DNA of 64,000 bases, from positions 186,001-250,000 of the forward strand of contig JAPOYR010000004.1 in NCBI GenBank assembly GCA_026706485.1, written 5' to 3'. Below are positions 9,051-17,328 of the stretch, one piece after another; position 1 is the first letter of the stretch, and every line of letters begins with the position of its first letter. This DNA comes from Chloroflexota bacterium. Its GTDB lineage: Bacteria > Chloroflexota > UBA11872. The translations under genes and the position numbers were made by a program. The notes under the pieces were generated by a model. That model saw only the letters and a list, made by a program, of their open reading frames with translations, made no database searches and had not been told where the DNA came from.

Positions 9051-9707
9051 TCACGACCAGCGTCGCGGGCCGTCGCGCGAGGCGCCGTAGGCGTCGGCCC
9101 GGGCGACGCGGATGACCTGGGTGCCGGCCGGCAGATCGTGCAGGGCGCGGGTATCGCGGCGGCGGAACATGGAGTACACGTCGCCCAGTGGACCGAGGAT
9201 GAGCAGGGTGGTCAAGAACGGCACTTGCTCCGTCGCGGACTGGGGCACGACCTGCCAGGCAAAGAGGAGGACCAGCTGCACCGCCTCGCGATTGAGCACC
9301 GCGATGGGCCCCGGCGGCTGGCCGTCGCGGTCGACCAGGCGCAGACCCATGCCCAACTTACCCAGCGTGTAGCCAAGCGCGGACTGCATGGCCCAGCGAT
9401 AGACGAACGGCACAGCCAGCAGCCAGACCACCAGACCCGTGAGATCGGATTCGGGGGTGGCCTCCGCGGTCGGGGCCACGCCGGCGACGGACACGGCCAC
9501 ATACACCACGAAGTAGGCGATGGTGAAATCAATCAACCAGGCGCCGACGCGGCGCAGGATGAGGCGCATGTCGCCCCCGAACAGCACCGGGCGGGGCGGC
9601 GGCTGGCGCGGCGGCTCGTCGTCGGGCGGACCGAGATCGTCCGTATCCGACTCCGGGGGCCTGGGGCTCGCCGGATCGCTGGCGGTGCCGTCGCCGGTTC
9701 GCGTCAT
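9051..9707 (-). CDS. RDD-family membrane protein
   Basis: 218 residues from the ATG at 9707. The first 50 residues are proline- and acid-rich and likely disordered in the cytoplasm. The RDD domain follows, with hydrophobic segments near residues 58-85, 98-118 and 150-185, and the typical segments RRVGAWLIDF and LGYTLGKLGMGLRLVD. The family is widespread and of unsettled function; some members act in ion or Na+/H+ exchange. The gene faces away from the AIM24 gene across a 206-base gap that probably holds both promoters. Confidence 0.85.
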   Translation of the reverse strand: MTRTGDGTASDPASPRPPESDTDDLGPPDDEPPRQPPPRPVLFGGDMRLILRRVGAWLIDFTIAYFVVYVAVSVAGVAPTAEATPESDLTGLVVWLLAVPFVYRWAMQSALGYTLGKLGMGLRLVDRDGQPPGPIAVLNREAVQLVLLFAWQVVPQSATEQVPFLTTLLILGPLGDVYSMFRRRDTRALHDLPAGTQVIRVARADAYGASRDGPRRWS

Positions 9708-9913
9708 CGCACGTCCACAGTCACAAGCGCCCGGCGAACATCGCCCGACGCAGAGCGAAGGCTCATGCCGGGCAGTATCGCACCGCGCCCAAAGGTCGGG
9801 TGACCCGTGCGGCCCCACCGGAATCTGCGATCCCGACCGTGCCCCAGCCCACAAAGGGCGCTGCGCGCGGCCCCTACAATGCGACTACGTCCCGCCGGCT
9901 GATGGAGAGCGCC

Positions 9914-10606
9914 ATGCAATACCAAATTAAGGGCACGATCACACCGCACCTCGAAGTTCAACTCGGACCGGGCGAGACCGTCTTCACCGAGTCGGGCGTC
10001 ATGGCCTGGATGGACGAGAGCATCGAGATGAACACCGGCGGCTCCGGCGGCCTTGGCGGGATGTTCGGCCGCATGATCTCCGGCGAAGGCCTGTTCGTGA
10101 CCAAGTTCAGCAGCCAATCGGGCGGCGGCATGGTGGCCTTCACGCCCGAAGCTCCGGGGACGGTCATCCCGATCGAGCTGGGCGCCGGCGAGTCGATCAT
10201 TGCGCAGAAGGATGCCTTCCTCGTCGCGGAGGAGTCGGTGACCTTCGAAGTCACGTTCAACCGCAAGCTCGGCGCCGGACTCTTCGGCGGCGAGGGCTTC
10301 ATCATGCAGAAGTTCACCGGTCCGGGAACCATGTTCGCGGCCATCGGCGGCGAGGTGCAGGAATACGACCTGGCCTCCGGGCAGACGCTCAAGGTCGACA
10401 CCGGCCACCTGGCCATGTTCGAGCCCAGCGTCACCTATGACATCACGCGGGTGAAGGGCGTGACCAACATGCTCTTCGGGGGCGAGGGACTGTTTCTCGC
10501 CACAGTCACCGGGCCCGGCAAGGTCTGGCTGCAGCGCATGCCGCTCTCCAACCTCGCGGGCGCCATCATGCGCTTCCTGCCCAAGCCGCGCGCCGGCGGG
10601 GACTAG
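9914..10606 (+). CDS. AIM24 / TIGR00266-family protein
   Basis: 230 residues from the ATG at 9914, which has GGAG seven bases upstream. The frame is open further upstream, but that part has no family similarity. The protein shows the glycine-rich beta-strand pattern of the AIM24 family (GGLGGMFGRMISGEGLF, FGGEGLFLATVTGPG), named after a yeast mitochondrial protein. Bacterial members are trimeric beta-sandwich proteins of unclear function. The enolase-superfamily gene follows after 24 bases and may be co-transcribed. Confidence 0.88.
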   Translation: MQYQIKGTITPHLEVQLGPGETVFTESGVMAWMDESIEMNTGGSGGLGGMFGRMISGEGLFVTKFSSQSGGGMVAFTPEAPGTVIPIELGAGESIIAQKDAFLVAEESVTFEVTFNRKLGAGLFGGEGFIMQKFTGPGTMFAAIGGEVQEYDLASGQTLKVDTGHLAMFEPSVTYDITRVKGVTNMLFGGEGLFLATVTGPGKVWLQRMPLSNLAGAIMRFLPKPRAGGD

Positions 10607-10630
10607 GCCGAAAAAGGCGCGATCCCGGTG

Positions 10631-11773
10631 ATGCGCATCCGCCGCGTCGAATCCATTCGGCTCGACCAGTACTTGCTGGTCGAGATTGAGACCGACAGCG
10701 GGCTCACGGGTCTGGGCGAGGCCGGCGCCTGGGGATTCCTGGAAGCCTCGGAAGCCGCCATCGAGAAGTTCGCCCGCTACCTGGTCGGCAAGGACCCGCT
10801 GCGGATCGAGCATCACTGGCAATACCTCTATCGCTGGAGCGCCTTTCGCGGCTCGGCGGTCATGGCGGCCATCAGCGCCATCGACATCGCCCTCTGGGAC
10901 ATCGCCGGCAAGCACTTCGACGCGCCCGTCCATCAGCTGCTCGGGGGACAGGTGCGCGACCGCGCCCGGGTGTATGCGCACGTCTTCGGCGACACGCGCG
11001 AGAAGCTGCTGCGCGGCATCGCCGAGGCCCGCGACGCCGGCTTCACCGCCGTGGGGCACCTCACGCCATTCCTCGACGAGCCCTACGAGCGGCCCTTTTT
11101 CCAGACCCACGCCCGCAAGGTCGGCGACGCCATCGACGCCGTGCGGCAGTACCGCGAGCTGGTCGGCGACGAGGTGGACCTGTGCATCGAAATCCACCGC
11201 CGCATGACGCCGGCGGAGGCGGTGCAGCTGGGACGCGGCATCGAGCCGTTCCACCCGTTCTTCTTCGAAGACCCGGTGATGCCGGACAACCTGGACGAGA
11301 TGGCCTACGTGGCGGCCAACACCGCCGTGCCCATCGCCACCGGCGAGCGGCTCACGTCGCTGTGGGAGTTCGACATGCTGCTGCGCCGCAACGCGGCCCG
11401 CTATGTGCGGCCGGACGTGTGCGTGGTGGGCGGGATCACGGCCATGAAGAAGATCGCCGCGCTGGCGGAGGCGCAGCACGTGGGCGTGGTGCCGCACAAC
11501 CCGCTCAGCCCGGTGTGCACGGCGGCGTCATTGCAGGTCGCGGCCTGCATTCCCAACCTGGCGCTGGTGGAATATCCCAGCGGCGAGGACGATTTCCCCA
11601 AGCGGGACATGGTGACGGGTATCGCCGAGCACGACGGGCAGGGCTATCTGCTGATTCCGGACCGCCCGGGCATCGGCGTGGAGCTGAAGCCCGACGCGCG
11701 CACCAAGGTTCCCTACGTGCCCCGCGAGGTGCACACGCGGCTGCACGTGGACGGCTCGGTGGTGGACCAGTAG
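10631..11773 (+). CDS. Mandelate racemase/muconate lactonizing enzyme family, galactonate dehydratase-like
   Basis: 380 residues, with the ATG at 10631 preferred over the adjoining GTG at 10628. The enolase-superfamily capping domain (about 1-125) is followed by the (beta/alpha)8 barrel. Recognisable barrel motifs are E187-I-H189, FFEDP, TGERL and VPHNPLSP, as in D-galactonate or gluconate-type acid-sugar dehydratases. The first metal ligand, usually Asp, is Glu (E187). Such enzymes remove water from sugar acids using Mg2+. Substrate specificity cannot be assigned. A paralogue is at 53695-54843. Confidence 0.93.
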   Translation: MRIRRVESIRLDQYLLVEIETDSGLTGLGEAGAWGFLEASEAAIEKFARYLVGKDPLRIEHHWQYLYRWSAFRGSAVMAAISAIDIALWDIAGKHFDAPVHQLLGGQVRDRARVYAHVFGDTREKLLRGIAEARDAGFTAVGHLTPFLDEPYERPFFQTHARKVGDAIDAVRQYRELVGDEVDLCIEIHRRMTPAEAVQLGRGIEPFHPFFFEDPVMPDNLDEMAYVAANTAVPIATGERLTSLWEFDMLLRRNAARYVRPDVCVVGGITAMKKIAALAEAQHVGVVPHNPLSPVCTAASLQVAACIPNLALVEYPSGEDDFPKRDMVTGIAEHDGQGYLLIPDRPGIGVELKPDARTKVPYVPREVHTRLHVDGSVVDQ

Positions 11774-11790
11774 GCAGTGACCGTCCGGTT

Positions 11791-11826
11791 CCCTCTCCCT
11801 TCCAGGGAGAGGGTTAGGGTGAGGGT
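11791..11826. repeat. Short dispersed palindrome (CCCTCTCCCT family)
   Basis: A perfect 10-base hairpin (CCCTCTCCCT at 11791-11800 and AGGGAGAGGG at 11804-11813) is followed by GTTAGGGTGAGGGT. Related copies lie at 38244-38286 and 54869-54909. It sits between the convergent enolase-superfamily and DUF5069 genes and could act as a hairpin terminator, though no T-run follows. Confidence 0.75.
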
Positions 11827-11838
11827 CAAGAGCACCGC

Positions 11839-12279
11839 CTAGCGGCGACCTCCCAGCGGCACGTCTCGGCCCTCGTCCAGGTCCAGCCGGTCGAAGTGCC
11901 GCGTCACGTCGGTGCGATGTCCGTGGCCGATGTTATCCAGGAACTCGCGGTACCAGGCCTCCCACTCCGGCGTCGGCGGCCCGCGAGTCATCATCATTTC
12001 GTTCCAGGCGGCGATCTCGTCGTCCGACCGCTCGGTCATGTTGGCCTGGACCCACGCCAGCATCTCGGCGTCGGTGGCGTTCGCTGCCACCGCGGTGTGA
12101 AAGTCGTCGACCTCGATGCCCAGGAACTCGAACAGTTCGACGGAAAACCCGTGCCGCGACAGGTATTCGCCCAGGGCGCCGGCCGCATCGGCGCGGGCCT
12201 TGTCGATGGCGCGCGGCAAGAACACGATGCCGCCCAGCGAGGCATAGGGACTGCGCGGCACGTCACGCGTGAGGTCCAT
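11839..12279 (-). CDS. DUF5069-like protein, copy 1
   Basis: 146 residues, soluble, no signal peptide. It opens with MDLTRDVPRSPYASLGGI and has the segment FLPRAIDKARAD, typical of DUF5069 proteins of unknown function. Its C-terminus reads HRTDVTRHFDRLDLDEGRD, nearly identical to that of the copy at 43469-43924, so the two are paralogues and probably bind or modify the same kind of ligand. No catalytic residues can be named. Confidence 0.85.
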   Translation of the reverse strand: MDLTRDVPRSPYASLGGIVFLPRAIDKARADAAGALGEYLSRHGFSVELFEFLGIEVDDFHTAVAANATDAEMLAWVQANMTERSDDEIAAWNEMMMTRGPPTPEWEAWYREFLDNIGHGHRTDVTRHFDRLDLDEGRDVPLGGRR

Positions 12280-12336
12280 GGGGTGGTCTCCGAATCGGGT
12301 ATTGGGCAGGAGTGTAGGCGGTGAACGCCCCCCTCC

Positions 12337-12364
12337 GTCATTCCGGCGAAGGCCGGAATCCAGG
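12337..12364. repeat. Short dispersed palindrome (GTCATTCC family)
   Basis: ATTCCGGC and GCCGGAAT form a perfect 8-base stem with a GAAG loop, flanked by GTC and CC. A closely related unit is at 53424-53450. This is a common type of repeat between genes in many bacteria. It lies upstream of the DUF5069 gene and beyond the end of the AbrB-like gene. Confidence 0.75.
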
Positions 12365-12388
12365 ATCCGCTGTCAACCGGCGCTGGAC

Positions 12389-12622
12389 CTACCGATCCGT
12401 CGCACCGTCGACGACGGCCTGCTGCATGTCGTCCAGCGTCACCGGCGGACCATCGTGGCTGAGCACGCCGTAGAGATGTTGGATTGGACGCACGGCACGG
12501 ATGCGCACCTCGCCATCCACAACGAAATAGCGCACGCGGTCTCCTGGTCCAACGCCCAGGGCTTCCCGAACTGCCTTCGGCAAGGTGGTCCGCCCCGTGG
12601 ATGAAATGCCTGATTCCGGCAT
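12389..12622 (-). CDS. AbrB/SpoVT-type (MazE/VapB-like) DNA-binding protein
   Basis: 77 residues from the ATG at 12622; an in-frame ATG at 12643 would add seven residues and overlap the upstream gene. The swapped-hairpin AbrB domain is clear: STGRTTLPKAVREALGV then GDRVRYFV. The C-terminus LDDMQQAVVDGA resembles the toxin-binding tail of VapB/MazE antitoxins. No toxin gene adjoins it. It follows the HSDR_N-RAMA gene by 10 bases and is probably co-transcribed, so it may regulate that gene or bind its DNA site. Confidence 0.85.
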   Translation of the reverse strand: MPESGISSTGRTTLPKAVREALGVGPGDRVRYFVVDGEVRIRAVRPIQHLYGVLSHDGPPVTLDDMQQAVVDGATDR

Positions 12623-12632
12623 GCGGCGGTGC

Positions 12633-13697
12633 TCACGACCCATCGGACCCGCCCCCAGACAAGTACCGCTGGCGCAAGACATCCATCTTCTTGACTTGGC
12701 CGTCGGAATCGGTGAATCGCCAAAAGTTCCAACCGTTAGCAGCAGGGCCCTTGCCGCGATAGCCGCCAGCAAGCCACACCGCATTTCCGGCAAGTGACAG
12801 CGACTGGAACACCCTTTCCTGAAACTTGATGCTGCCGTCGGTTTCTATCCGCGCCGTGTAGGCCTGTCCGCGATACCTACTCTGCAATTCGAGCGGCGGC
12901 TGAATGATCCCCTCAGCAATGAGGTGCCGAACTCGAACGAGTCGCGAAGTTACACGATTCGGCTGCGCGTCCACTGGCTTCGGCTTGGGTTTCGGCTCAG
13001 GCTCGGGATCGGGCACGCCGCCGTGCACCAGCGGAAACTCGAAGTGCGCCCGCACCCGACGCAGACTTGAAGCCACATCCTCATCCGTCAGTTCGGCCTC
13101 GCCCTCTCTCAGCAAGCGCACGAAGGATTCATCCGGCACGCGGCCGAACAGCCTATTCAGCGCCTTGTGCACCTGCCGGTCAACGAATTGCGCGCGCCAC
13201 TGTGCCTTCAGCCGGTCCTTGGGTCGCCCGCTGCGGGATAGCAAATCGAGAACCTCACTGACGCTGTGGTTGTCATCAGTCACCCGAACGGCATGAAAGA
13301 GCTTCTCGCTCACCGGAACGGGCGCGTGGGTGTTATAGATGCGGTAGTCGTTGCCGTCGGTCAGCACGACCCATTCCACGCCCGCCATGGTGGCGTAGCT
13401 CACGATCTGGCTTGCCCACTTTTGATCGCCCAAGTTCTTGCCCAGCGCCTTGGCCTCCACGAAGAGGCTCGGCTTTCCAGCCTCCATCAGTGCATAGTCA
13501 ACTCGGCTGTCGGAGCCTTGGAAACCGTATTCCTGCCGAACTTGCTCAAGGTCCCCGACGCGCCAGCCAAGAGCGTTGAGCAATGGGTTGATCAGGCTGG
13601 CTCTGGTTTCCATTTCGGTGATGCCCATTCCCTCATAGCGCTCGATGAGCTCGCGAATGTTCGGCAACACATCCCGCACAGCGCTCACGATGAACAA
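12633..13697 (-). CDS. Stand-alone HSDR_N nuclease-like domain fused to a RAMA domain
   Basis: 354 residues. Residues about 1-160 match the N-terminal nuclease domain of type I restriction subunit HsdR: ETRASLINPLLNALGW at about 30-45, D67 in RVDYAL and E81-A-K83, together a PD-(D/E)xK site. A Pro/Lys/Glu-rich linker spans about 229-243. Residues about 253-346 match the RAMA domain (restriction enzyme adenine methylase associated), including NGWNFWRF and LRQRYL. There is no helicase, methylase or specificity gene nearby. The likely role is cutting or sensing DNA in a modification-dependent way, possibly anti-phage; this is inferred from domains only. Confidence 0.82.
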   Translation of the reverse strand: MFIVSAVRDVLPNIRELIERYEGMGITEMETRASLINPLLNALGWRVGDLEQVRQEYGFQGSDSRVDYALMEAGKPSLFVEAKALGKNLGDQKWASQIVSYATMAGVEWVVLTDGNDYRIYNTHAPVPVSEKLFHAVRVTDDNHSVSEVLDLLSRSGRPKDRLKAQWRAQFVDRQVHKALNRLFGRVPDESFVRLLREGEAELTDEDVASSLRRVRAHFEFPLVHGGVPDPEPEPKPKPKPVDAQPNRVTSRLVRVRHLIAEGIIQPPLELQSRYRGQAYTARIETDGSIKFQERVFQSLSLAGNAVWLAGGYRGKGPAANGWNFWRFTDSDGQVKKMDVLRQRYLSGGGSDGS

Positions 13698-13751
13698 GTC
13701 TCCATACCGTGTGTAGGCCCGTATCTTACTCGCCGTCCGGATTGTCTGGCC

Positions 13752-14504
13752 CTACCCAAACCGCCTCGCCAGCGTCCGGTAGAGCCCTGGCCACACCCCG
13801 TGGAGCCAGATGGGGAGTCGCAGCCAGCCGGGCACGACGACCTCGTCGCGTTCGCGCTCGATGGCGCGCACGATGGCCTCGGCCACGCGCTCCGGCGGGA
13901 TGGGTCGGGGGCGGCGGCGGCGAAACGGGCTGCCGCGCCGCGCGAAGAACTCCGTGTCCACGACGCCGGGCGACACGGTTGACACCCGCACACCGGATTG
14001 CTGGACCTCGTAGCGCAGGCCCTCGCTGAACGCGAGCAGGGCGGCCTTGGTGGCGGCGTAGAGCGCCTCGTCGCGGACGCCCACGTGCCCTGCGATCGAC
14101 GCGACGTTCACGATGTGGCCGCGCCCGCGCTCCAGCATGGACGGCAGCAGCGCGCGCGTGAGCCGCACCGCGCCCAGCAGGTTCACCGCCGCCAAGTCGT
14201 CGATCTTGTCGGGCGGCATCGCGGCGAACGGTCCTTCCCAGCCGATGCCGGCGTTGTTGACAAGGATGTCCACCGGCGCGGGTTCCCCCAACGCCGCCGC
14301 GGCCAGCTGCTCGATGTCCGCCGGGTCCGCCAGGTCCGCGGCTACGGCCGTGCCGCCGGTGGCATCGCGGATCGCGGCAAGCGCCTGGGGATCGCGCCCC
14401 GTGGCGATCACGCGCGCACCGGCCCGCGCCAGGGCAATGGCCGTCGCGCGGCCGATACCTGCCGTGGCGCCCGTCACCAAGGCCGTCGATCCGCGAATAT
14501 TCAT
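13752..14504 (-). CDS. Short-chain dehydrogenase/reductase
   Basis: 250 residues from the ATG at 14504, which directly precedes the Rossmann strand; a longer open frame upstream is arginine-rich and runs through a repeat, so it was not used. Cofactor motif TGATAGIG, NNAG in LVNNAGIG, and the catalytic Y-A-A-T-K tetrad element are all present. The C-terminal RRRRPRPIPPERVAEAIVRAI segment is that of classical SDRs annotated as ketoacyl reductase-like or DltE-type. The substrate is unknown. Confidence 0.92.
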   Translation of the reverse strand: MNIRGSTALVTGATAGIGRATAIALARAGARVIATGRDPQALAAIRDATGGTAVAADLADPADIEQLAAAALGEPAPVDILVNNAGIGWEGPFAAMPPDKIDDLAAVNLLGAVRLTRALLPSMLERGRGHIVNVASIAGHVGVRDEALYAATKAALLAFSEGLRYEVQQSGVRVSTVSPGVVDTEFFARRGSPFRRRRPRPIPPERVAEAIVRAIERERDEVVVPGWLRLPIWLHGVWPGLYRTLARRFG

Positions 14505-14592
14505 CGGTACCGGATTAGTTTCCGCCTGTGATCGCCGCCGCTCGGAGCGTATCGCGCTGCCGCCAATCCATTCGCGGTGAGCCCTCGTGCCA

Positions 14593-14643
14593 GTTCGTGG
14601 TGAGCTTGTCGAACCACGCCCTTCGACAAGCTCAGGGCGAACG
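14593..14643. repeat. Dispersed palindrome (TGAGCTTGTCGAA family)
   Basis: TGAGCTTGTCGAA at 14601-14613 and TTCGACAAGCTCA at 14622-14634 are perfect 13-base inverted copies, with GTTCG/CGAAC continuing the symmetry outside. This is a well-known type of bacterial intergenic palindrome. It lies between the divergent SDR and polyprenyl synthetase genes. Confidence 0.8.
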
Positions 14644-14739
14644 GGAGGCCGGCAAACTCGCCGCGCCGAGACGCGGTTTGCCTCGGTGCTTGGCGCGCGG
14701 CACGATCGAGCACTCGCCTCCCCTGCACGTGGGCCTTCC

Positions 14740-15774
14740 ATGACCACCAGCGCCGCCGCGCCGGCCGAGCTGTTCGAGCGCTACCGGGACGACGTGGACG
14801 CCGCGTTGCGAGCGGTCTTCAACGGCTTGGATTCGCCACTGGCCACCATGGCGCGCTATCAGCTTGGCTGGGTCGATGCAGAGGGCCACCCGGTGCAGGC
14901 CAATCGCGGCAAGGCGCTGCGCCCCACGCTGTGCCTGCTCACCTGCGAGGCCCTGGGCGGCGACGTCGAGGCGGCGCTGCCGGCGGCGGCGGGCGTGGAG
15001 CTGCTGCACAACTTCTCGCTGGTGCACGACGACGTGATGGACAACGATCTCCTGCGGCGCCACCGCCCCACCGTGTGGGCGGTGTGGGGGCAAGCCAAGG
15101 CCATTGACGCGGGCGACTTCATGCACGTGCTCGCCACGCTCAGCGTCCTGCGGGCGGGCACGCCGCACGACGCCCGCGCCGCGCGCGACGCCGTGGAAGT
15201 GCTGACCCTGGGCTGCCGACGCATGACCGAGGGGCAATACCTGGACATGGCCTATGAGGACGAGGATGCGGTGACGGTCGAGGACTATCTGCGCATGATC
15301 GACCTCAAGACCGCGGCGCTAATCGGCACGTCCATGGAGCTGGGCGCGGTCTTCGCCGGCAACGATCCGACGGTGCGCGAGGCGGTGCGCGAGGCCGGCC
15401 GGGCGCTAGGCGCCGCCTTTCAGATTCGCGACGACTTCCTGGGCATTTGGGGCGACCCCGACGCGACCGGCAAATCCGTCGAGAGCGACATTCAGAAACG
15501 CAAGAAGACCCTGCCCATCGTGCACGCGATGACCGAGGGCGCCCCGGCCGACCGCGACCGCCTGCGAACCGCGCTCGCCGATCTGGACGTTCCGCCGGAC
15601 ACCGCGGAGATCGTCGCGCTGCTCGAGCGGTCGGGCTCACGCGCCTACGCGGAATCGTTGGCCGAGGAGTATCACGCCGTGACCCGCGATCTTCTCTCGG
15701 ACGTGCCGCTCAGCGCCTGGGGCGGCGAAGCCCTGGGCGCCCTGGCGGCGTTCACCGCGCGGCGAACGGTCTAG
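14740..15774 (+). CDS. Polyprenyl (isoprenyl diphosphate) synthase
   Basis: 344 residues from the ATG at 14740; the upstream part of the open frame comes from a repeat. It has the first aspartate-rich motif D97-D98-V-M-D101 and the second D231-D232-F-L-G with I-R before it, both needed for Mg2+-dependent chain elongation. KALRP near residue 58 binds isopentenyl diphosphate. Chain length cannot be told: residues just before the first motif (L-L-H-N-F-S-L-V-H) are of the geranylgeranyl/longer type. Products would feed quinones, carotenoids or lipid carriers. Its stop overlaps that of the convergent YvcK gene. Confidence 0.93.
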   Translation: MTTSAAAPAELFERYRDDVDAALRAVFNGLDSPLATMARYQLGWVDAEGHPVQANRGKALRPTLCLLTCEALGGDVEAALPAAAGVELLHNFSLVHDDVMDNDLLRRHRPTVWAVWGQAKAIDAGDFMHVLATLSVLRAGTPHDARAARDAVEVLTLGCRRMTEGQYLDMAYEDEDAVTVEDYLRMIDLKTAALIGTSMELGAVFAGNDPTVREAVREAGRALGAAFQIRDDFLGIWGDPDATGKSVESDIQKRKKTLPIVHAMTEGAPADRDRLRTALADLDVPPDTAEIVALLERSGSRAYAESLAEEYHAVTRDLLSDVPLSAWGGEALGALAAFTARRTV

Positions 15775-17090
15775 CGCGTCTCCGCCAGCGCGACCAGCGT
15801 GGCCTTGTTCTGCGAGGCCTGCTCGTAGAGGTCAATCAGCGCCGCCGCCAGCGCGTGCGGCTCGTGGTGATGCGGCGCCGCCGGGTCCACCACGTCGGCC
15901 AGCACCGCCTGCACGCCCGCGTCCAGCAGCTCCACCTGCGTGGCCGGATCGCAGGTGACCAGCCGGGTGCCGCTGCCCTCGGGCAGCTCAACCTGCGTGT
16001 TGCTGTTGCCCAGCATGTATTGGAACAGATCGGGCCCGACGTGCCGCGTGCAGCAGTAGACGTGCTCGGCGGGTCCAAAGTCGTCCGTCTCTCCAAGCTC
16101 GGTGGCCACGTTGCACACATAGACCTTGACGGCGCGCGAGGCGCGGATCGCGGTGGTCAGCCGACCCACCAGCAGGTTGGGAATCACGCTGGTGAAGACG
16201 CTTCCCGGACCCAGCACCACCATGTCCGCCGCCAGGATCTCCTGAATGGCCGCCGAATTGGCCGCCACGTGCCGCGGCTCAATGAATACGCGCGAGATGG
16301 GCTGGCCGGACGACCGCAGCTTGGACTCGCCGCGGACGATGCGCCCGTCGGCCAGCTCGCCCACCAGCCGGATGTCGGAGTGCGTGGAGGGCAGGATGCG
16401 CCCGCGCACCCGCAGCACGTCGCTGAGCGCTCGCACGCCGTCCTCGAAGTGCCCGCCCTTGAGCTCGGTGGTCGCCGCGATGAGCAGATTGCCCAGGCTG
16501 TGCCCCTGGAGTCCGCCGCCCCGGCTGAAGCGATAGTTCATCACCTCGTTCATCAACGACTCGGAATCGGCCAGGGCGGCCAGGCACTGGCGCACGTCGC
16601 CCGGCGGGGCCAGGCCAAACTCCTCCCGCAGCCGTCCCGAGCTGCCGCCGTCGTCCGCCACTGTCACCACGGCGGTGATGTTGTTGGTGTGCTCTTTGAG
16701 CCCTCGCAGCAGGATGCCGAGCCCCGTGCCGCCGCCGATGGCCACGATGCGCGGACCGCGCTGCAGCCGACGGCTTTGGTAGAGGGTCTCGGCAATGTTG
16801 TCGTCGGGGCTCACGACCACCGAAAGCACCGTGCGCCCCAGAAGGAACCCGCCGGCGACGACCCCCGCCAGCCCCAACCCGCCGACCACCAGCGATCGGA
16901 AGGGATGCTCGATGAACTGGAGGGTCATGTAGTAGACCACCGAGCCGGCCGGTCCCGGCACGTCGATGGTGCGGTAGACGTAGGCCAGGAACATGGCCAG
17001 CGCTAGCGCCAGGATGACCGTGCCGGCGAAGATGAGGAGGATGTAGCGCTTGACGCCGATGCCGAGGGTTAACCAACGTCGTGAGCGCAT
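15771..17090 (-). CDS. yvcK: YvcK/CofD-family protein with N-terminal membrane helices
   Basis: 439 residues from the ATG at 17090. Residues about 12-37 and 60-85 are hydrophobic and would anchor the protein; the YvcK domain then starts with IVAIGGGTGLG and contains VADDGGSSGRLR, GDVRQCLAAL, GHSLGNLLIAA, and VLGPGSVFTSVIPNLL. YvcK proteins bind UDP-sugars such as UDP-GlcNAc and act in cell-wall homeostasis and carbon metabolism. Membrane-anchored forms are typical of Chloroflexota and some Actinomycetota. The stop shares CTAG at 15771-15774 with the polyprenyl synthase. Confidence 0.92.
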   Translation of the reverse strand: MRSRRWLTLGIGVKRYILLIFAGTVILALALAMFLAYVYRTIDVPGPAGSVVYYMTLQFIEHPFRSLVVGGLGLAGVVAGGFLLGRTVLSVVVSPDDNIAETLYQSRRLQRGPRIVAIGGGTGLGILLRGLKEHTNNITAVVTVADDGGSSGRLREEFGLAPPGDVRQCLAALADSESLMNEVMNYRFSRGGGLQGHSLGNLLIAATTELKGGHFEDGVRALSDVLRVRGRILPSTHSDIRLVGELADGRIVRGESKLRSSGQPISRVFIEPRHVAANSAAIQEILAADMVVLGPGSVFTSVIPNLLVGRLTTAIRASRAVKVYVCNVATELGETDDFGPAEHVYCCTRHVGPDLFQYMLGNSNTQVELPEGSGTRLVTCDPATQVELLDAGVQAVLADVVDPAAPHHHEPHALAAALIDLYEQASQNKATLVALAETR

Positions 17091-17328
17091 GCGCGGACGA
17101 GCCTCCAGCAAACAAACGAGCCCGCCGTCGTCGCGACGCTGGGACTCGGCGGCGCGGAGAACCCGGGGTGGCCCGGGAGCCAATTATACGCCTCGCGCGA
17201 TGCCACGGCCGCCTGAACGGCGTGTTTTCGCGGCGAATTTCGTGCGCCGGCTGTGCTTGACTCAGCGCCATTTCTCCGACGCCGGGCCGTATGGCGCTGG
17301 CCGTGATACCGCCGGGGACGCGTGAGCC

